From a virus, in IMG/VR virus record IMGVR_UViG_3300023284_000379, positions 1 to 42,436 of that record: a stretch of 42,436 nucleotides of DNA; one strand, written 5' to 3'. Made by a program: the position numbers and the translations under genes. Every line of letters starts with the position of its first letter. Positions within the stretch are counted from its first letter, which is position 1. Shown here one piece after another: positions 35,670 through 42,436 of this stretch. The notes under the pieces were generated by a model, which made no database searches, was not told the DNA's origin, and saw nothing but the letters and a program-made list of their open reading frames with translations.

Positions 35670-36620
35670 CTAAATAGCCGAATTGTTGACTTGGACAATA
35701 ATATTTGGGCTCGAAATATCACTTTCCGTTGCTCCTGCAACCATCAAAAGAAAATCAGTGTTTTGTTCTGCCGGATTGACTTCGAATATTTGAGTCCCTG
35801 TAATTGTTGGCATTGGTATTCCCAGCGTGCTAAATAGTAGCCGTCCAGTATCAAGATTGAACAAAAAGAAATCATATAAACCCGTCGTCAGCGCCGCTGT
35901 ATCCCACACTCTATAGCTTAGTTTTCTACCGCTAAGGCTCATTGTTCCAGCAAAGGTCAATCCTGCTATTCCACTGATTGTCAACTGAATATGAGTTAAG
36001 TTTCCGACGGGATAATTGCCCTCAACGAAATCATAGGGCGGGGGCGGCGCTGTCGGTGGTGGCTCTCCCGTCCCGTAGATTATATCTTCCAGTGCGTCGG
36101 GTATCGCGTTGCGAGCGCCAAAGCGATCGCCGATATAACCGACGAATGTTATTAAGTTGGCCAGTCGCAGCAATTGACGCCATTTTTGACGGCCAGCGAA
36201 AACACCTGTTAAATTAATCAGAGATTGCGCATATCCGGCCGGGTCGGTGTCGTCGTTAAACTGTTTTGAATCGGCGAGCAGCAAGGCCGTGACAATCATA
36301 TAACGCCCCTGGCGCCTTTCTGTGTACCCGTCGTCAAATATACATAAATGGGTTTTAGGACCAGAGCCGACCGGCAGCAAAATGGTAAACGGATCTACGC
36401 CCTGATTTAGCGTGTAGTTGTACCAGCCTTCGAAAACCTGATAATCGAACTCATCAAGAAGCCACGTAACGTTAAAAGCCGTCACCACGGCGTTCGTCAA
36501 TTTACGGAATGCCACAGGGCCGACAGCGCCATTGTTCGACCTATAAGCCACGTCTTCATGAACACTAAACGGAGTCAATGCTGTGCCTGGCAATTCCTCC
36601 GGGTATGTTCTAACAGCCAT
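35670..36620 (-). CDS. Tail protein with extra C-terminal domain (316 aa), paralog of the previous gene
   Basis: Residues 1-170 are homologous to the 35153-35653 protein. The remaining 145 residues, after a proline linker (EPPPTAPPPPYDFVEGNYPV), form a beta-sandwich-like domain (LTHIQLTISGIAGLTFAGTM, then GTQIFEVNPAEQNTDFLLMV) resembling carbohydrate-binding or Ig-type modules. It starts right at the tape-measure stop. A distal-tail protein with an added host-binding domain is inferred. Confidence 0.7.
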   Translation of the reverse strand: MAVRTYPEELPGTALTPFSVHEDVAYRSNNGAVGPVAFRKLTNAVVTAFNVTWLLDEFDYQVFEGWYNYTLNQGVDPFTILLPVGSGPKTHLCIFDDGYTERRQGRYMIVTALLLADSKQFNDDTDPAGYAQSLINLTGVFAGRQKWRQLLRLANLITFVGYIGDRFGARNAIPDALEDIIYGTGEPPPTAPPPPYDFVEGNYPVGNLTHIQLTISGIAGLTFAGTMSLSGRKLSYRVWDTAALTTGLYDFFLFNLDTGRLLFSTLGIPMPTITGTQIFEVNPAEQNTDFLLMVAGATESDISSPNIIVQVNNSAI

Positions 36621-38584
36621 TAGCCTATATTCCTAGTTTGTCTACTGCTGTTTTGCAGTGCCTTAAACGTATCGCCTCGGCCGGAACTTAAACTATTATT
36701 GACCTCCCTGACTGCTTCCTGGCCGGCCTTTCGCGCGATCAATACGACCTCGTCGCGGCTAACTGATTGCACCTCGACGTCAACGCCAGGCATGCTATTG
36801 ATATTGATAACTGGCATGCCGCCAGATCCGCCACCGTTAGCCATTGAAAATAACTTTGATTGCTGGTCTTTGTTTAAGACCATCTCGCCAGAATTAAGTC
36901 TCGCGGGTATGTTGTCACCAGTAAAGCTGCTACCTCCAACAATCCCACCATGCTCAAACGCCTGACCTATTCCAACCCCAGCAGCTATACCGGCCGACGC
37001 ATGGCCTATGAGCCTAATCCCTTGTGAAGAGGCTAGAAACCCACCTAAGCCGCCAATGGTTGAATCCCTTGCGCCTGCCGCTATCGCTGCGGCTTCGGTA
37101 TTAACGATAATGTTGGCAACCTGGATGGCCTGATTGGCTAAAAACAGCGCTTTGCCGGCCGCTGTATTCTTCTTGCCGGACGCCTCAAGAACTGACGTTA
37201 AAGCATCCCCCAAAGTTTGAGCGCTGCTAATGGCTGTTTTCTGTTCGCTTAAAGCAAGCTCTCTAATTTGCCGGTTTCTCAGATTTGCACTTTTTTGCAA
37301 AAGTTCGAATCTTTTATCTTCAGTGATTTTAGTGATAGCAAGGATTTTATTTTCACGGTCAATTAAGGCATTCTCAATCGCTTGCGTTTCATCGCCCATA
37401 GCGGCGAGAAGTTTTTCCTGTTCCGTGATAACGGTTGCCTGGCCTCCGCCTCGCCCTCTGACCACATTTGGTCCGCGGTCAAGGCTCTCTAACGTGCCGG
37501 TGTTCTTTTCAAGCGCTCTGGCGGCCCGGCGCTTTTCCAGCTCGGCGACAAGCCCAGTCGTCACATTCTTGAAAACGTCAAGCTCTGCCTTTTCTCTTGT
37601 TTTTAGATCTTCCAACCTTTTATCTTGCTGAGTGGTCTCCAGGCCAAACAGATTTTTAAAGCCTTTTTCTATTGTGGCTTGAAGGGTCTGAACGCCAAAT
37701 CTTAGCTTTGTTGTAGACGTTGATATAAGACCAAACAGTTGAATGAATCCCGTCCTTATGTGAATTAAGGCATCAGTCCAGTCGGTAGAGGTAATTCGTG
37801 CAATATTCTCGATACTGCTGGCGATCTGTCGGGTTGTACCAAGAATGTCGTCGGCTTCGGTAAGCGCGACAGCGAAATTATTGGCGAGCGTAGCCGTTGC
37901 CCGCTCTATAGTGACAGGGAGTTTGGCAAATTTCGCATCAATGGTTTCAGTTTGCTGTAAGATGGCATTGAAGAACTGCTCAGACGTGACCTGCCCATCA
38001 GTCACCGCCTTTTTAAATGATCCTGGAATAAGATTGAGGCTGCGCTCGACAGCTCTAGCCACCTCTGGCAACTGTTCGTTAATTGAATTTATTTCTTGCG
38101 CTGCCGCTTCGAAATTATTGGCAATAGCCTGGCCAATCTGTATCGATGTTGACGTTATTTCCTGGCCAGTCGCGCCACTAACGATACCCAGCTTTTGAAT
38201 GTTTGCGGTGAACTGAATAACTTGATCGTTTGAGGCGCCAACAATGTCTTTTACCAGGGCAAAACGCTGAAAGGCTTGGGCGACACCTTCAACCCTTATC
38301 CCTACCTCGTTGGCCAGAGCAACAAGGTCTTTGAATAATTTATTTGATTCCTTCTGGCTTTTGGTTAGCGTATCAATGCGGCCTTTAAGGCGCGTCATAT
38401 TGTCGGCAATCATTAATATTCGACGAGCGGATTCAAGGCTAATCGCCGCCGTTATGGCGCTCTGCAAAACACCAAAACTTTTAGTGACTTTTTTATTGGT
38501 GGTGATTATTTCTTTTTGAGCGGTTTTTAGCTTCGACGTTTCAGCGCCAAATTCATAAAAAAGCGAGCCTAATTTTAACGCCAT
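36620..38584 (-). CDS. Tape measure protein
   Basis: The 654-residue protein has the tape-measure domain near residues 60-230: NMTRLKGRIDTLTKSQKESN, then VEGVAQAFQRFALVKDIVGA and EINSINEQLPEVARAVERSL. Coiled coil, a hydrophobic AAAIAAGARDSTIGGLGGF stretch and a C-terminal PARLNSGEMVLNKDQQSKLF segment follow. It sets tail length; at ~0.15 nm per residue a tail near 100 nm is expected, an inference. The ATG overlaps the stop of the GT frame (ATGA). Confidence 0.95.
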   Translation of the reverse strand: MALKLGSLFYEFGAETSKLKTAQKEIITTNKKVTKSFGVLQSAITAAISLESARRILMIADNMTRLKGRIDTLTKSQKESNKLFKDLVALANEVGIRVEGVAQAFQRFALVKDIVGASNDQVIQFTANIQKLGIVSGATGQEITSTSIQIGQAIANNFEAAAQEINSINEQLPEVARAVERSLNLIPGSFKKAVTDGQVTSEQFFNAILQQTETIDAKFAKLPVTIERATATLANNFAVALTEADDILGTTRQIASSIENIARITSTDWTDALIHIRTGFIQLFGLISTSTTKLRFGVQTLQATIEKGFKNLFGLETTQQDKRLEDLKTREKAELDVFKNVTTGLVAELEKRRAARALEKNTGTLESLDRGPNVVRGRGGGQATVITEQEKLLAAMGDETQAIENALIDRENKILAITKITEDKRFELLQKSANLRNRQIRELALSEQKTAISSAQTLGDALTSVLEASGKKNTAAGKALFLANQAIQVANIIVNTEAAAIAAGARDSTIGGLGGFLASSQGIRLIGHASAGIAAGVGIGQAFEHGGIVGGSSFTGDNIPARLNSGEMVLNKDQQSKLFSMANGGGSGGMPVININSMPGVDVEVQSVSRDEVVLIARKAGQEAVREVNNSLSSGRGDTFKALQNSSRQTRNIG

Positions 38585-39173
38585 CAGGTAGCCTCCAGCG
38601 ACTCATAGAGCCGATCAAGGTCATCGAAAGTCATCTGATCCGGGTCGTCGCCCTCTTCAGTCAAACCTAATTTAAGGCAATAAGCGGCATGTAAAGCTTG
38701 GAACTCGCGCATACAAAGATCCCAGAAATCGCGGCTATGTACACCCATAATAATGCATGATTTTTGAAATTCTTCCAACGGGAAAACAGTAACCCGCTTA
38801 TCATCGACCCGATTGTTTGATTTTGATCTATTCGCTTTTTTTTTATTGTGCCTATCATGGCGTAACTGAGCATGTGCTGAGCTAAAATAGAGCATTCTTG
38901 CAGGCCGTGTTTTGTTATAAAGCCCTCGATTATTTCACGCTTGGCGTCGCTGGATAAGCTATCGGCGTCGCAATCTGCCTCGCTAACAAATGACGTGACC
39001 AGGACGTTACGTATTGATTCAGGGTCGTTTTCATAGACCTTTTCAGCAATCGCTATTGGATCAGTTTGGACAAGCTCTTTTAAGCTTACAAGAAAACCGA
39101 AGTCGCTCTTGAAGACGAAAAGAACGCCATCGCTATCAACCTCCTCATAGCCTAATTCTTTACTGCGCGACAT
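38584..39173 (-). CDS. Tail assembly chaperone GT fusion (via -1 frameshift)
   Basis: Ribosomes that slip -1 on the A-run at 38844-38836 read on in the second frame to 38584, giving a ~196-residue GT fusion. The T part reads KKKANRSKSNNRVDDKRVTV, then FQKSCIIMGVHSRDFWDLCM, and ends TFDDLDRLYESLEAT. As in lambda G/GT, the frameshift domain would connect the chaperone to tape measure and tail tube. It has no ribosome site of its own, and it directly precedes the tape measure gene. Confidence 0.8.
38667..39173 (-). CDS. Tail assembly chaperone G (zero-frame product)
   Basis: The zero-frame product (168 aa) starts MSRSKELGYEEVDSDGVLFV and has FKSDFGFLVSLKELVQTDPI in its folded domain; ATG at 39173 is preferred over the upstream TTG at 39185. 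It coats the tape measure during tail assembly. After the slip site it continues about 50 residues (RIDQNQTIGSMISGLLFSRW...). Its start overlaps the previous stop by 14 bases. Confidence 0.8.
   Translation of the reverse strand: MSRSKELGYEEVDSDGVLFVFKSDFGFLVSLKELVQTDPIAIAEKVYENDPESIRNVLVTSFVSEADCDADSLSSDAKREIIEGFITKHGLQECSILAQHMLSYAMIGTIKKKRIDQNQTIGSMISGLLFSRWKNFKNHALLWVYIAAISGIFVCASSKLYMPLIALN
38835..38841 (-). promoter_or_regulatory. Programmed -1 ribosomal frameshift site
   Basis: On the minus strand nine A followed by G give the heptamer A AAA AAG in the correct phase with the G frame; this is the classic slippery sequence of E. coli dnaX. The -1 frame is open from here to 38584 and encodes the T domain. 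Confidence 0.85.
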
Positions 39174-39507
39174 ATAACACCGCAATTGTTAGGTCAGCTT
39201 CGTCATCATAAGTCATCGTCACAATGCCAGCCTTATCGGTGTGTGTCGCGGGCACCGCAAAAAATCGGTTCCCGTTGGCTGGAATATTAATAACTATTGC
39301 ACTTGTGGTAAAAGCGCCCCCTTTTCGATCAGTTACCGAAGCATCGACGACGGCTATAGTCAACACTCTGGCTGTGGAGCCATTGCCGTTTTTCACATGA
39401 ACAAAAGCGCCGGGGAAGCCCGCAAACGTATCACCGCCAGCGCTAGCTGCAGCGTATGTTTTTGCGACGTTGGACTTATCGACTTTTTGCGAGGTAAGTA
39501 AAGTCAT
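39160..39507 (-). CDS. Hypothetical tail protein (115 aa), paralog of the next gene
   Basis: The protein reads MTLLTSQKVDKSNVAKTYAA, then ASAGGDTFAGFPGAFVHVKN and AGIVTMTYDDEADLTIAVLY. It aligns along its full length with the 39525-39875 protein (SVGGDTLKNFDGVFISAFN, GVVSMTYDDETLLTLATF). The shared signature is an A-S-x-G-G-D-T motif and a terminal M-T-Y-D-D-E. It lies between tail tube and chaperone genes. A tail-tube accessory or decoration protein is plausible. Confidence 0.65.
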   Translation of the reverse strand: MTLLTSQKVDKSNVAKTYAAASAGGDTFAGFPGAFVHVKNGNGSTARVLTIAVVDASVTDRKGGAFTTSAIVINIPANGNRFFAVPATHTDKAGIVTMTYDDEADLTIAVLYVAQ

Positions 39508-39524
39508 TAAAACCTCCGTTTAAA

Positions 39525-39875
39525 TTACAGTCGAACCACAAAAGTGGCTAGGGTTAATAAGGTTTCATCATCATAAGTCATCGACACAACGCCGCCCGCG
39601 GACTGATACGCAGGAGGAACAGAAAATAGTTCATCTCCACCCGCAGGCACAGTTATCACGATGTTAGGTAAGGCTATCTCTCCAGCCAGCGGGTTTTTAA
39701 CAGGGTTTTCGACCGGTGTAATAGTGATCGTCCTAGTCGCGGCGTCAGAATTAAAAGCCGAGATAAAAACACCGTCAAAGTTTTTAAGCGTATCGCCGCC
39801 AACGCTGGCGGCCACGTAAGACGACGTGAAATCAGTGTCGCTCGCGGTAATTTCTAACAGGTCTAAAAGGGCCAT
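39525..39875 (-). CDS. Hypothetical tail protein (116 aa), paralog of the preceding gene
   Basis: The protein starts MALLDLLEITASDTDFTSSY and shares its whole layout with the 39160-39507 product, including G-G-D-T and M-T-Y-D-D-E. Each is one small beta domain. The pair probably arose by tandem duplication and may form a heteromeric structure or decorate the tube. It follows the tail tube gene by 16 bases. Confidence 0.65.
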   Translation of the reverse strand: MALLDLLEITASDTDFTSSYVAASVGGDTLKNFDGVFISAFNSDAATRTITITPVENPVKNPLAGEIALPNIVITVPAGGDELFSVPPAYQSAGGVVSMTYDDETLLTLATFVVRL

Positions 39876-39891
39876 AATAAATTACCTTCGC

Positions 39892-40314
39892 TTATGTATA
39901 GGTTATCTGACCTTCATTCTGGAATGATGCGGAAAAGTTAACCAAATCATTGACATCTGCGTTTTTGCTAAAATTTGAAATAATAAAATTACCGGCCCAC
40001 GACTCTTCTGAGTCCCTAAATCTTAAGTTTGCAACGGGATCGCTGCTTTGGGCGATAGCGGAAAATATCTTATAAGCGATATGACTGGCATCGAATCTTG
40101 TGTCCACAACGCCACTGCCCTCTATTGTGAGGGTGCCAAAGCCAGTGAAGGCGGCCTCTGTTTCATTCGAAGCGTCCGGCGTGCTGGAGCTGGTAACGTC
40201 ACTAACAGGGTTGTCTCTGGTGATCGACTTGGCATTAATGCCGCCTATTTTTTTAAACTCGCCGTTATCGAAGATTTCCAGCAGCAAGTCTCGACCTTTG
40301 ATAGTGTTCGCCAT
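39892..40314 (-). CDS. Major tail tube protein
   Basis: The protein (140 aa) starts MANTIKGRDLLLEIFDNGEF and shows the tail-tube pattern: KSITRDNPVSDVTSSSTPDA (the long loop), GFGTLTIEGSGVVDT, and a final NFIISNFSKNADVNDLVNFS leading to SASFQNEG. It stacks as hexamers to form the tail tube. ATG follows GAGG. It lies where tail tube proteins are expected, after the tail terminator gene. Confidence 0.9.
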   Translation of the reverse strand: MANTIKGRDLLLEIFDNGEFKKIGGINAKSITRDNPVSDVTSSSTPDASNETEAAFTGFGTLTIEGSGVVDTRFDASHIAYKIFSAIAQSSDPVANLRFRDSEESWAGNFIISNFSKNADVNDLVNFSASFQNEGQITYT

Positions 40315-40328
40315 TTTGTAATCCTCGC

Positions 40329-40739
40329 TTATTCAGGGTTTCTAAACGTAAAGTAATTCATGGTAAAAATAAACCTTTCGTTTTCGTCTTTACCGAGCGG
40401 AGCCAAGTTGCCTATTGGCTCAAACCCAAGATAATCAACGCCGTTTATGGTCAACAAATCTGGCTGATTAATCAAAAAAATGTGAACCGCTCTGGCTCTG
40501 TCGTAAACATCTTTTGGCGATTCTCTTTTATCGCCCCTGGTTAAAATCTGGAATCCTGGTTGTTCAAATTCCAGTCTTAGGTTCGAATCAAAACCGGATG
40601 TGTCCATAACCAGTATTTGCTTGTTAATCTGCTGACTTGAATTTGTACCCCACGTCATGGCAAACAAGTCAGTGCCGAGCGACCCAAAACCGTTATCATT
40701 GAGCAAAGTTGCAATATCAACCGATGGCGCATTGCTCAC
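40329..40739 (-). CDS. Tail terminator-like protein
   Basis: The protein (136 aa) begins MSNAPSVDIATLLNDNGFGS and contains QPGFQILTRGDKRESPKDVY followed by DRARAVHIFLINQPD, the usual layout of small tail-completion proteins (gpU-like). It ends FIFTMNYFTFRNPE. The GTG start at 40739 overlaps the stop of the gp10-like gene. It closes the head-proximal end of the tail. Assignment from order and general pattern. Confidence 0.75.
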   Translation of the reverse strand: MSNAPSVDIATLLNDNGFGSLGTDLFAMTWGTNSSQQINKQILVMDTSGFDSNLRLEFEQPGFQILTRGDKRESPKDVYDRARAVHIFLINQPDLLTINGVDYLGFEPIGNLAPLGKDENERFIFTMNYFTFRNPE

Positions 40740-41107
40740 CTTCTAGCCCGCTTGATGACAATAGCCAGAATAGTTCGCGTGTTTCGCACAACGGCATTTT
40801 CCAAAAACTTTGGTCCGGTTCCCGGCTTAGTAAAATTGTTTTCTGCTGGCATCTCATGGACAAAAGGTGCGTAGCTCTGAGTATAACCAACTCTGGCCAG
40901 AAGCATGCCGCCAACACGGCCAACAGAGGCAAAGGCCGAATTAACCAAAGGACCAAATTCAACGGGCGTAGCTTCTTGACTTTCACCTTTGACAAATAAA
41001 GCAGCGGCCCCTAGACCTTTAGTGATATCGCCTTCAATTTTGGCTATTTCTTTGCCGAGATTTTTCATAATCTCGCGCTCGCCAGTCACTTTAAGCTTGC
41101 TAGCCAT
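40736..41107 (-). CDS. HK97 gp10-like head-tail protein
   Basis: The 123-residue protein starts MASKLKVTGEREIMKNLGKE and has the family hallmarks: KGLGAAALFVKGESQEATPV, then GRVGGMLLARVGYTQSYAPF and VHEMPAENNF. The Y-A-P-F-V-H-E motif is typical of this family of head-tail connection proteins. It lies between the head-closure gene and the tail terminator gene, as expected. Confidence 0.85.
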   Translation of the reverse strand: MASKLKVTGEREIMKNLGKEIAKIEGDITKGLGAAALFVKGESQEATPVEFGPLVNSAFASVGRVGGMLLARVGYTQSYAPFVHEMPAENNFTKPGTGPKFLENAVVRNTRTILAIVIKRARR

Positions 41108-41422
41108 TTACGAAAACCACACTTTTTTCAGATTGCTATCGCTTATCGGTATTTCGGTTAAAGCCCTCACATCATTGGCAGCATCGACTGGCTCAAGGGC
41201 CACGGATACACCAAAAAATACCTGGGAGTTAATCGCCAGGGTCGCGCCTTCGCTGTAACAAACTGCCGTTGACATCAATTGATCACCATTTTGATCTGTA
41301 AACTTTTCCTGCCTTATCGCTATCCTGGCGTCAAACGTTACGGGCGCGCTGAAAGTAATCCCGCCAAAGCCATCATTTGATACCTCATTCCAGACCGTTA
41401 TTTTGTCTGGTAAATCAAACAT
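41108..41422 (-). CDS. Head-closure / head-tail joining protein
   Basis: The protein (104 aa) starts MFDLPDKITVWNEVSNDGFG, then GITFSAPVTFDARIAIRQEK and ends in SDSNLKKVWFS. It has the length and pattern of phage head-closure (stopper) proteins of the HK97 gp7 type. The frame is open to a GTG at 41500, but that part would add a hydrophobic N-terminus not expected for this family. The ATG at 41422 sits in ATGTTTGA, sharing bases with the stop of the 39-residue membrane frame, so coupling is likely. Confidence 0.7.
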   Translation of the reverse strand: MFDLPDKITVWNEVSNDGFGGITFSAPVTFDARIAIRQEKFTDQNGDQLMSTAVCYSEGATLAINSQVFFGVSVALEPVDAANDVRALTEIPISDSNLKKVWFS

Positions 41423-41534
41423 AGAAGCATGCAAAAAAAACCACGCCAGCGGCGCAGAGCAACAAAGGCACAATAACAAAATAAATGGCAGCGGTTTCAC
41501 AAAAGCCGCCGAAATTGTCTTTATAAGCTTCCAT
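41415..41534 (-). CDS. Membrane miniprotein (39 aa) between connector genes
   Basis: ATG at 41534 has GGAGGG with a seven-base spacer, a strong ribosome site. The frame encodes MEAYKDNFGGFCETAAIYFV then IVPLLLCAAGVVFFACFYV, nearly one hydrophobic helix after a short charged start, with three Cys. Its TGA (41415-41417) overlaps the head-closure ATG. It starts within the last 14 bases of the DUF4054-like gene. The peptide could be a membrane effector, or the frame may exist mainly to couple translation of the next gene. Confidence 0.6.
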   Translation of the reverse strand: MEAYKDNFGGFCETAAIYFVIVPLLLCAAGVVFFACFYV

Positions 41535-41943
41535 TAGCACGCCCTCCAGCAAAAAACACAACTGCATTTCTCATGTCAGCTTCCTGCAAGCATCCTTTCG
41601 TCAAGCTATTGGCTACTGTTCCGTAGTGGGTCGCCAAAATACCATCACCTCTAGCCACGCCGGTTGCCCATTCAACATCATAATTTTCAAACTTTTCACG
41701 CTTCTTAAGGCTTGTGCCGTCGCTCTGGCCAACCTTTGAAATGGATAGCAAGTGAGCCGTAAGCCAGCACTCAGCAAGCGTTAGCTGTTCCTCGGTTACC
41801 CCGGCAGCTGTGGCGCAATCTGCAACACCGTCAATGATCAACGATGCCGATTGAATGAATGCGTCAATAACGCCAAGGTCAAGCGTCGAGCCGCTTATAA
41901 CCTTAACTGTCGGCGCATCAGTGCGAGGCGTACAGATTGACAT
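41521..41943 (-). CDS. DUF4054-like head-tail adaptor
   Basis: The protein (140 aa) has a helical pattern (IDAFIQSASLIIDGVADCAT, then EEQLTLAECWLTAHLLSISK) followed by a variable region and a C-terminal NSLTKGCLQEADMRNAVVFF helix. This matches the DUF4054 adaptor family that binds the portal and starts the neck. It lies directly after a small gene following the capsid gene and before the head-closure gene, as expected. Confidence 0.75.
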   Translation of the reverse strand: MSICTPRTDAPTVKVISGSTLDLGVIDAFIQSASLIIDGVADCATAAGVTEEQLTLAECWLTAHLLSISKVGQSDGTSLKKREKFENYDVEWATGVARGDGILATHYGTVANSLTKGCLQEADMRNAVVFFAGGRANGSL

Positions 41944-42147
41944 TTATCGGCCTTTGCTTGCCTTGGCTGGCGTTACTTCAACCTCTTCAGGCTCTTTTTT
42001 GGGATGCAATGGAGCAAGCATATGCTCACATATTGCAATGTTTGCCGCTGACAGCTCGACAGTGTCGCCGGGCTGAACTTTACGACGGTTAGAGCCTCCG
42101 CCAATAGTCATATTGCCCTTTGCAAATTTGCGCTTTACCAATTCCAT
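41944..42147 (-). CDS. Small hypothetical protein downstream of the capsid gene (67 aa)
   Basis: ATG at 42147 is preferred because AAAGGTG lies six bases upstream; an in-frame GTG at 42156 is a second option. The sequence MELVKRKFAKGNMTIGGGSN continues RRKVQPGDTVELSAANIAIC, an SH3-like barrel pattern, and ends in an acidic-basic tail. Small proteins of this type between capsid and adaptor genes are common; the role is unknown. Stop and the next ATG are adjacent. Confidence 0.6.
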   Translation of the reverse strand: MELVKRKFAKGNMTIGGGSNRRKVQPGDTVELSAANIAICEHMLAPLHPKKEPEEVEVTPAKASKGR

Positions 42148-42175
42148 ACCTTTCACCTTTACGTTGGTTTAAACT

Positions 42176-42203
42176 AAAACGCCGCGCTCATATGAGGCGG
42201 CGC
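42176..42203 (-). terminator. Terminator after the major capsid gene
   Basis: On the minus strand a stem of CGCCG/CGGCG (42180-42184 with 42198-42202) continues into CTCAT/ATGAG after a one- to two-base bulge, and is followed by TTTT (42179-42176). It lies 32 bp after the capsid stop, where a partial terminator would set high capsid expression. Confidence 0.6.
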
Positions 42204-42234
42204 TTTACTACGGTTTTGCTTTTATGCTGTCAGC

Positions 42235-42436
42235 TTACGCCTTGGTTGCGAAACTCACACCAGATCGGCCGTTGCGATCTTGGCGAACCTGCAAAGTTGA
42301 CGCCGAGAATACGGTGAATCGCGTATCTTCAAAGCGTTCTTTACGCTGCCAAGGTGCAATTGTCACTTCAGTTGACCGGGGGATGCGAATAGACGTTGGC
42401 GTCATCTCAACAAGCAAAACTGATCCGTCGGCTAGA
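42235..42436 (-). CDS. Major capsid protein, 3' part (continues at base 1)
   Basis: This is the C-terminal end of the capsid protein whose 5' part is at 1-977. The frame is open from the window end to TAA at 42235-42237; the last residues are VRQDRNGRSGVSFATKA. Bases 42293-42436 repeat 1-144, so only 42235-42292 (19 codons plus stop) are unique here. Confidence 0.85.
   Translation of the reverse strand, partial: LADGSVLLVEMTPTSIRIPRSTEVTIAPWQRKERFEDTRFTVFSASTLQVRQDRNGRSGVSFATKA
42293..42436. repeat. Right copy of 144-bp terminal direct repeat
   Basis: Identical to 1-144; marks the join of a circular genome of 42,292 bp. Confidence 0.95.

Noticed and set aside
41423-41500. N-terminal extension of the head-closure gene from a GTG, resembling a signal peptide
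   Set aside because: The hydrophobic stretch is better explained by the overlapping 39-codon frame with a strong ribosome site; head-closure proteins do not carry signal peptides.
1-42436. Integrase, attachment site, tRNA genes or insertion sequences
   Set aside because: No frame with integrase or transposase motifs and no cloverleaf or inverted-repeat-bounded element was recognised by eye. A tRNAscan or profile search could still find a missed one.

Overview
The window is a near-complete genome of a tailed phage with a long non-contractile tail (siphovirus-like). The first 144 bases and the last 144 bases (42293-42436) are identical, so the molecule closes into a circle of about 42,292 bp, and the cut falls inside the major capsid gene. 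No integrase, excisionase or CI-type repressor was recognised, so a lytic life style is the simpler reading. The host cannot be fixed from sequence alone. A ribosome-modulation-factor-like protein and E. coli-like sigma70 boxes and Shine-Dalgarno sequences point weakly to a gammaproteobacterium.

Layout. A divergent AT-rich control region at 19447-19609 separates two early arms. The left arm (minus strand, 19446 down to 16338) carries a small DNA-binding-like protein, a DUF1376-type replication protein with an origin-like iteron array inside its gene, two small membrane proteins and several short proteins. It ends at a hairpin terminator at 16319-16347. The right arm (plus strand, 19610 to 30262) carries a short beta-clamp-like protein, many small zinc-ribbon or unknown proteins, a RecE-like nuclease with a RecT annealing protein, a DnaQ-fold protein lacking two catalytic acids, a VRR-NUC nuclease and small membrane proteins. 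It is interrupted by a minus-strand pair, an HTH protein plus a GH108 endolysin (23299-24046).

The late genes run on the minus strand from the terminase (16072) leftwards through the junction to 30315. The order is terS, terL, a block of beta-rich or LamG proteins, portal, more LamG or beta proteins, MuF-like head protein, DUF2213 protease, decoration-like protein, major capsid, head-tail connectors, tail terminator, tail tube, tail chaperones with a -1 frameshift, tape measure, tail-tip proteins including NlpC/P60, the large tip protein, and a terminal fibre-like protein.

A plus-strand island (2868-4759: coiled coil, Lar-like anti-restriction protein, DUF1643 and unknowns) sits inside the late head operon. 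It has its own divergent promoter region and shares a recurring ~16-nt intergenic element with the early right arm, so it looks like an early-gene cassette moved into the structural operon.

The points most worth a second look are: the shared intergenic element (8 sites), a shared GCTTGCGC-type promoter (3 sites), the iteron array phased at 10/21 bp inside the replication gene, a promoter that appears to make a leaderless capsid-operon mRNA and is abutted by 10-bp tandem repeats, a 39-residue membrane miniprotein with a strong ribosome site between two head-tail connector genes, and the degenerate DnaQ-like protein. All protein family calls are by eye from sequence motifs; no database search was run.
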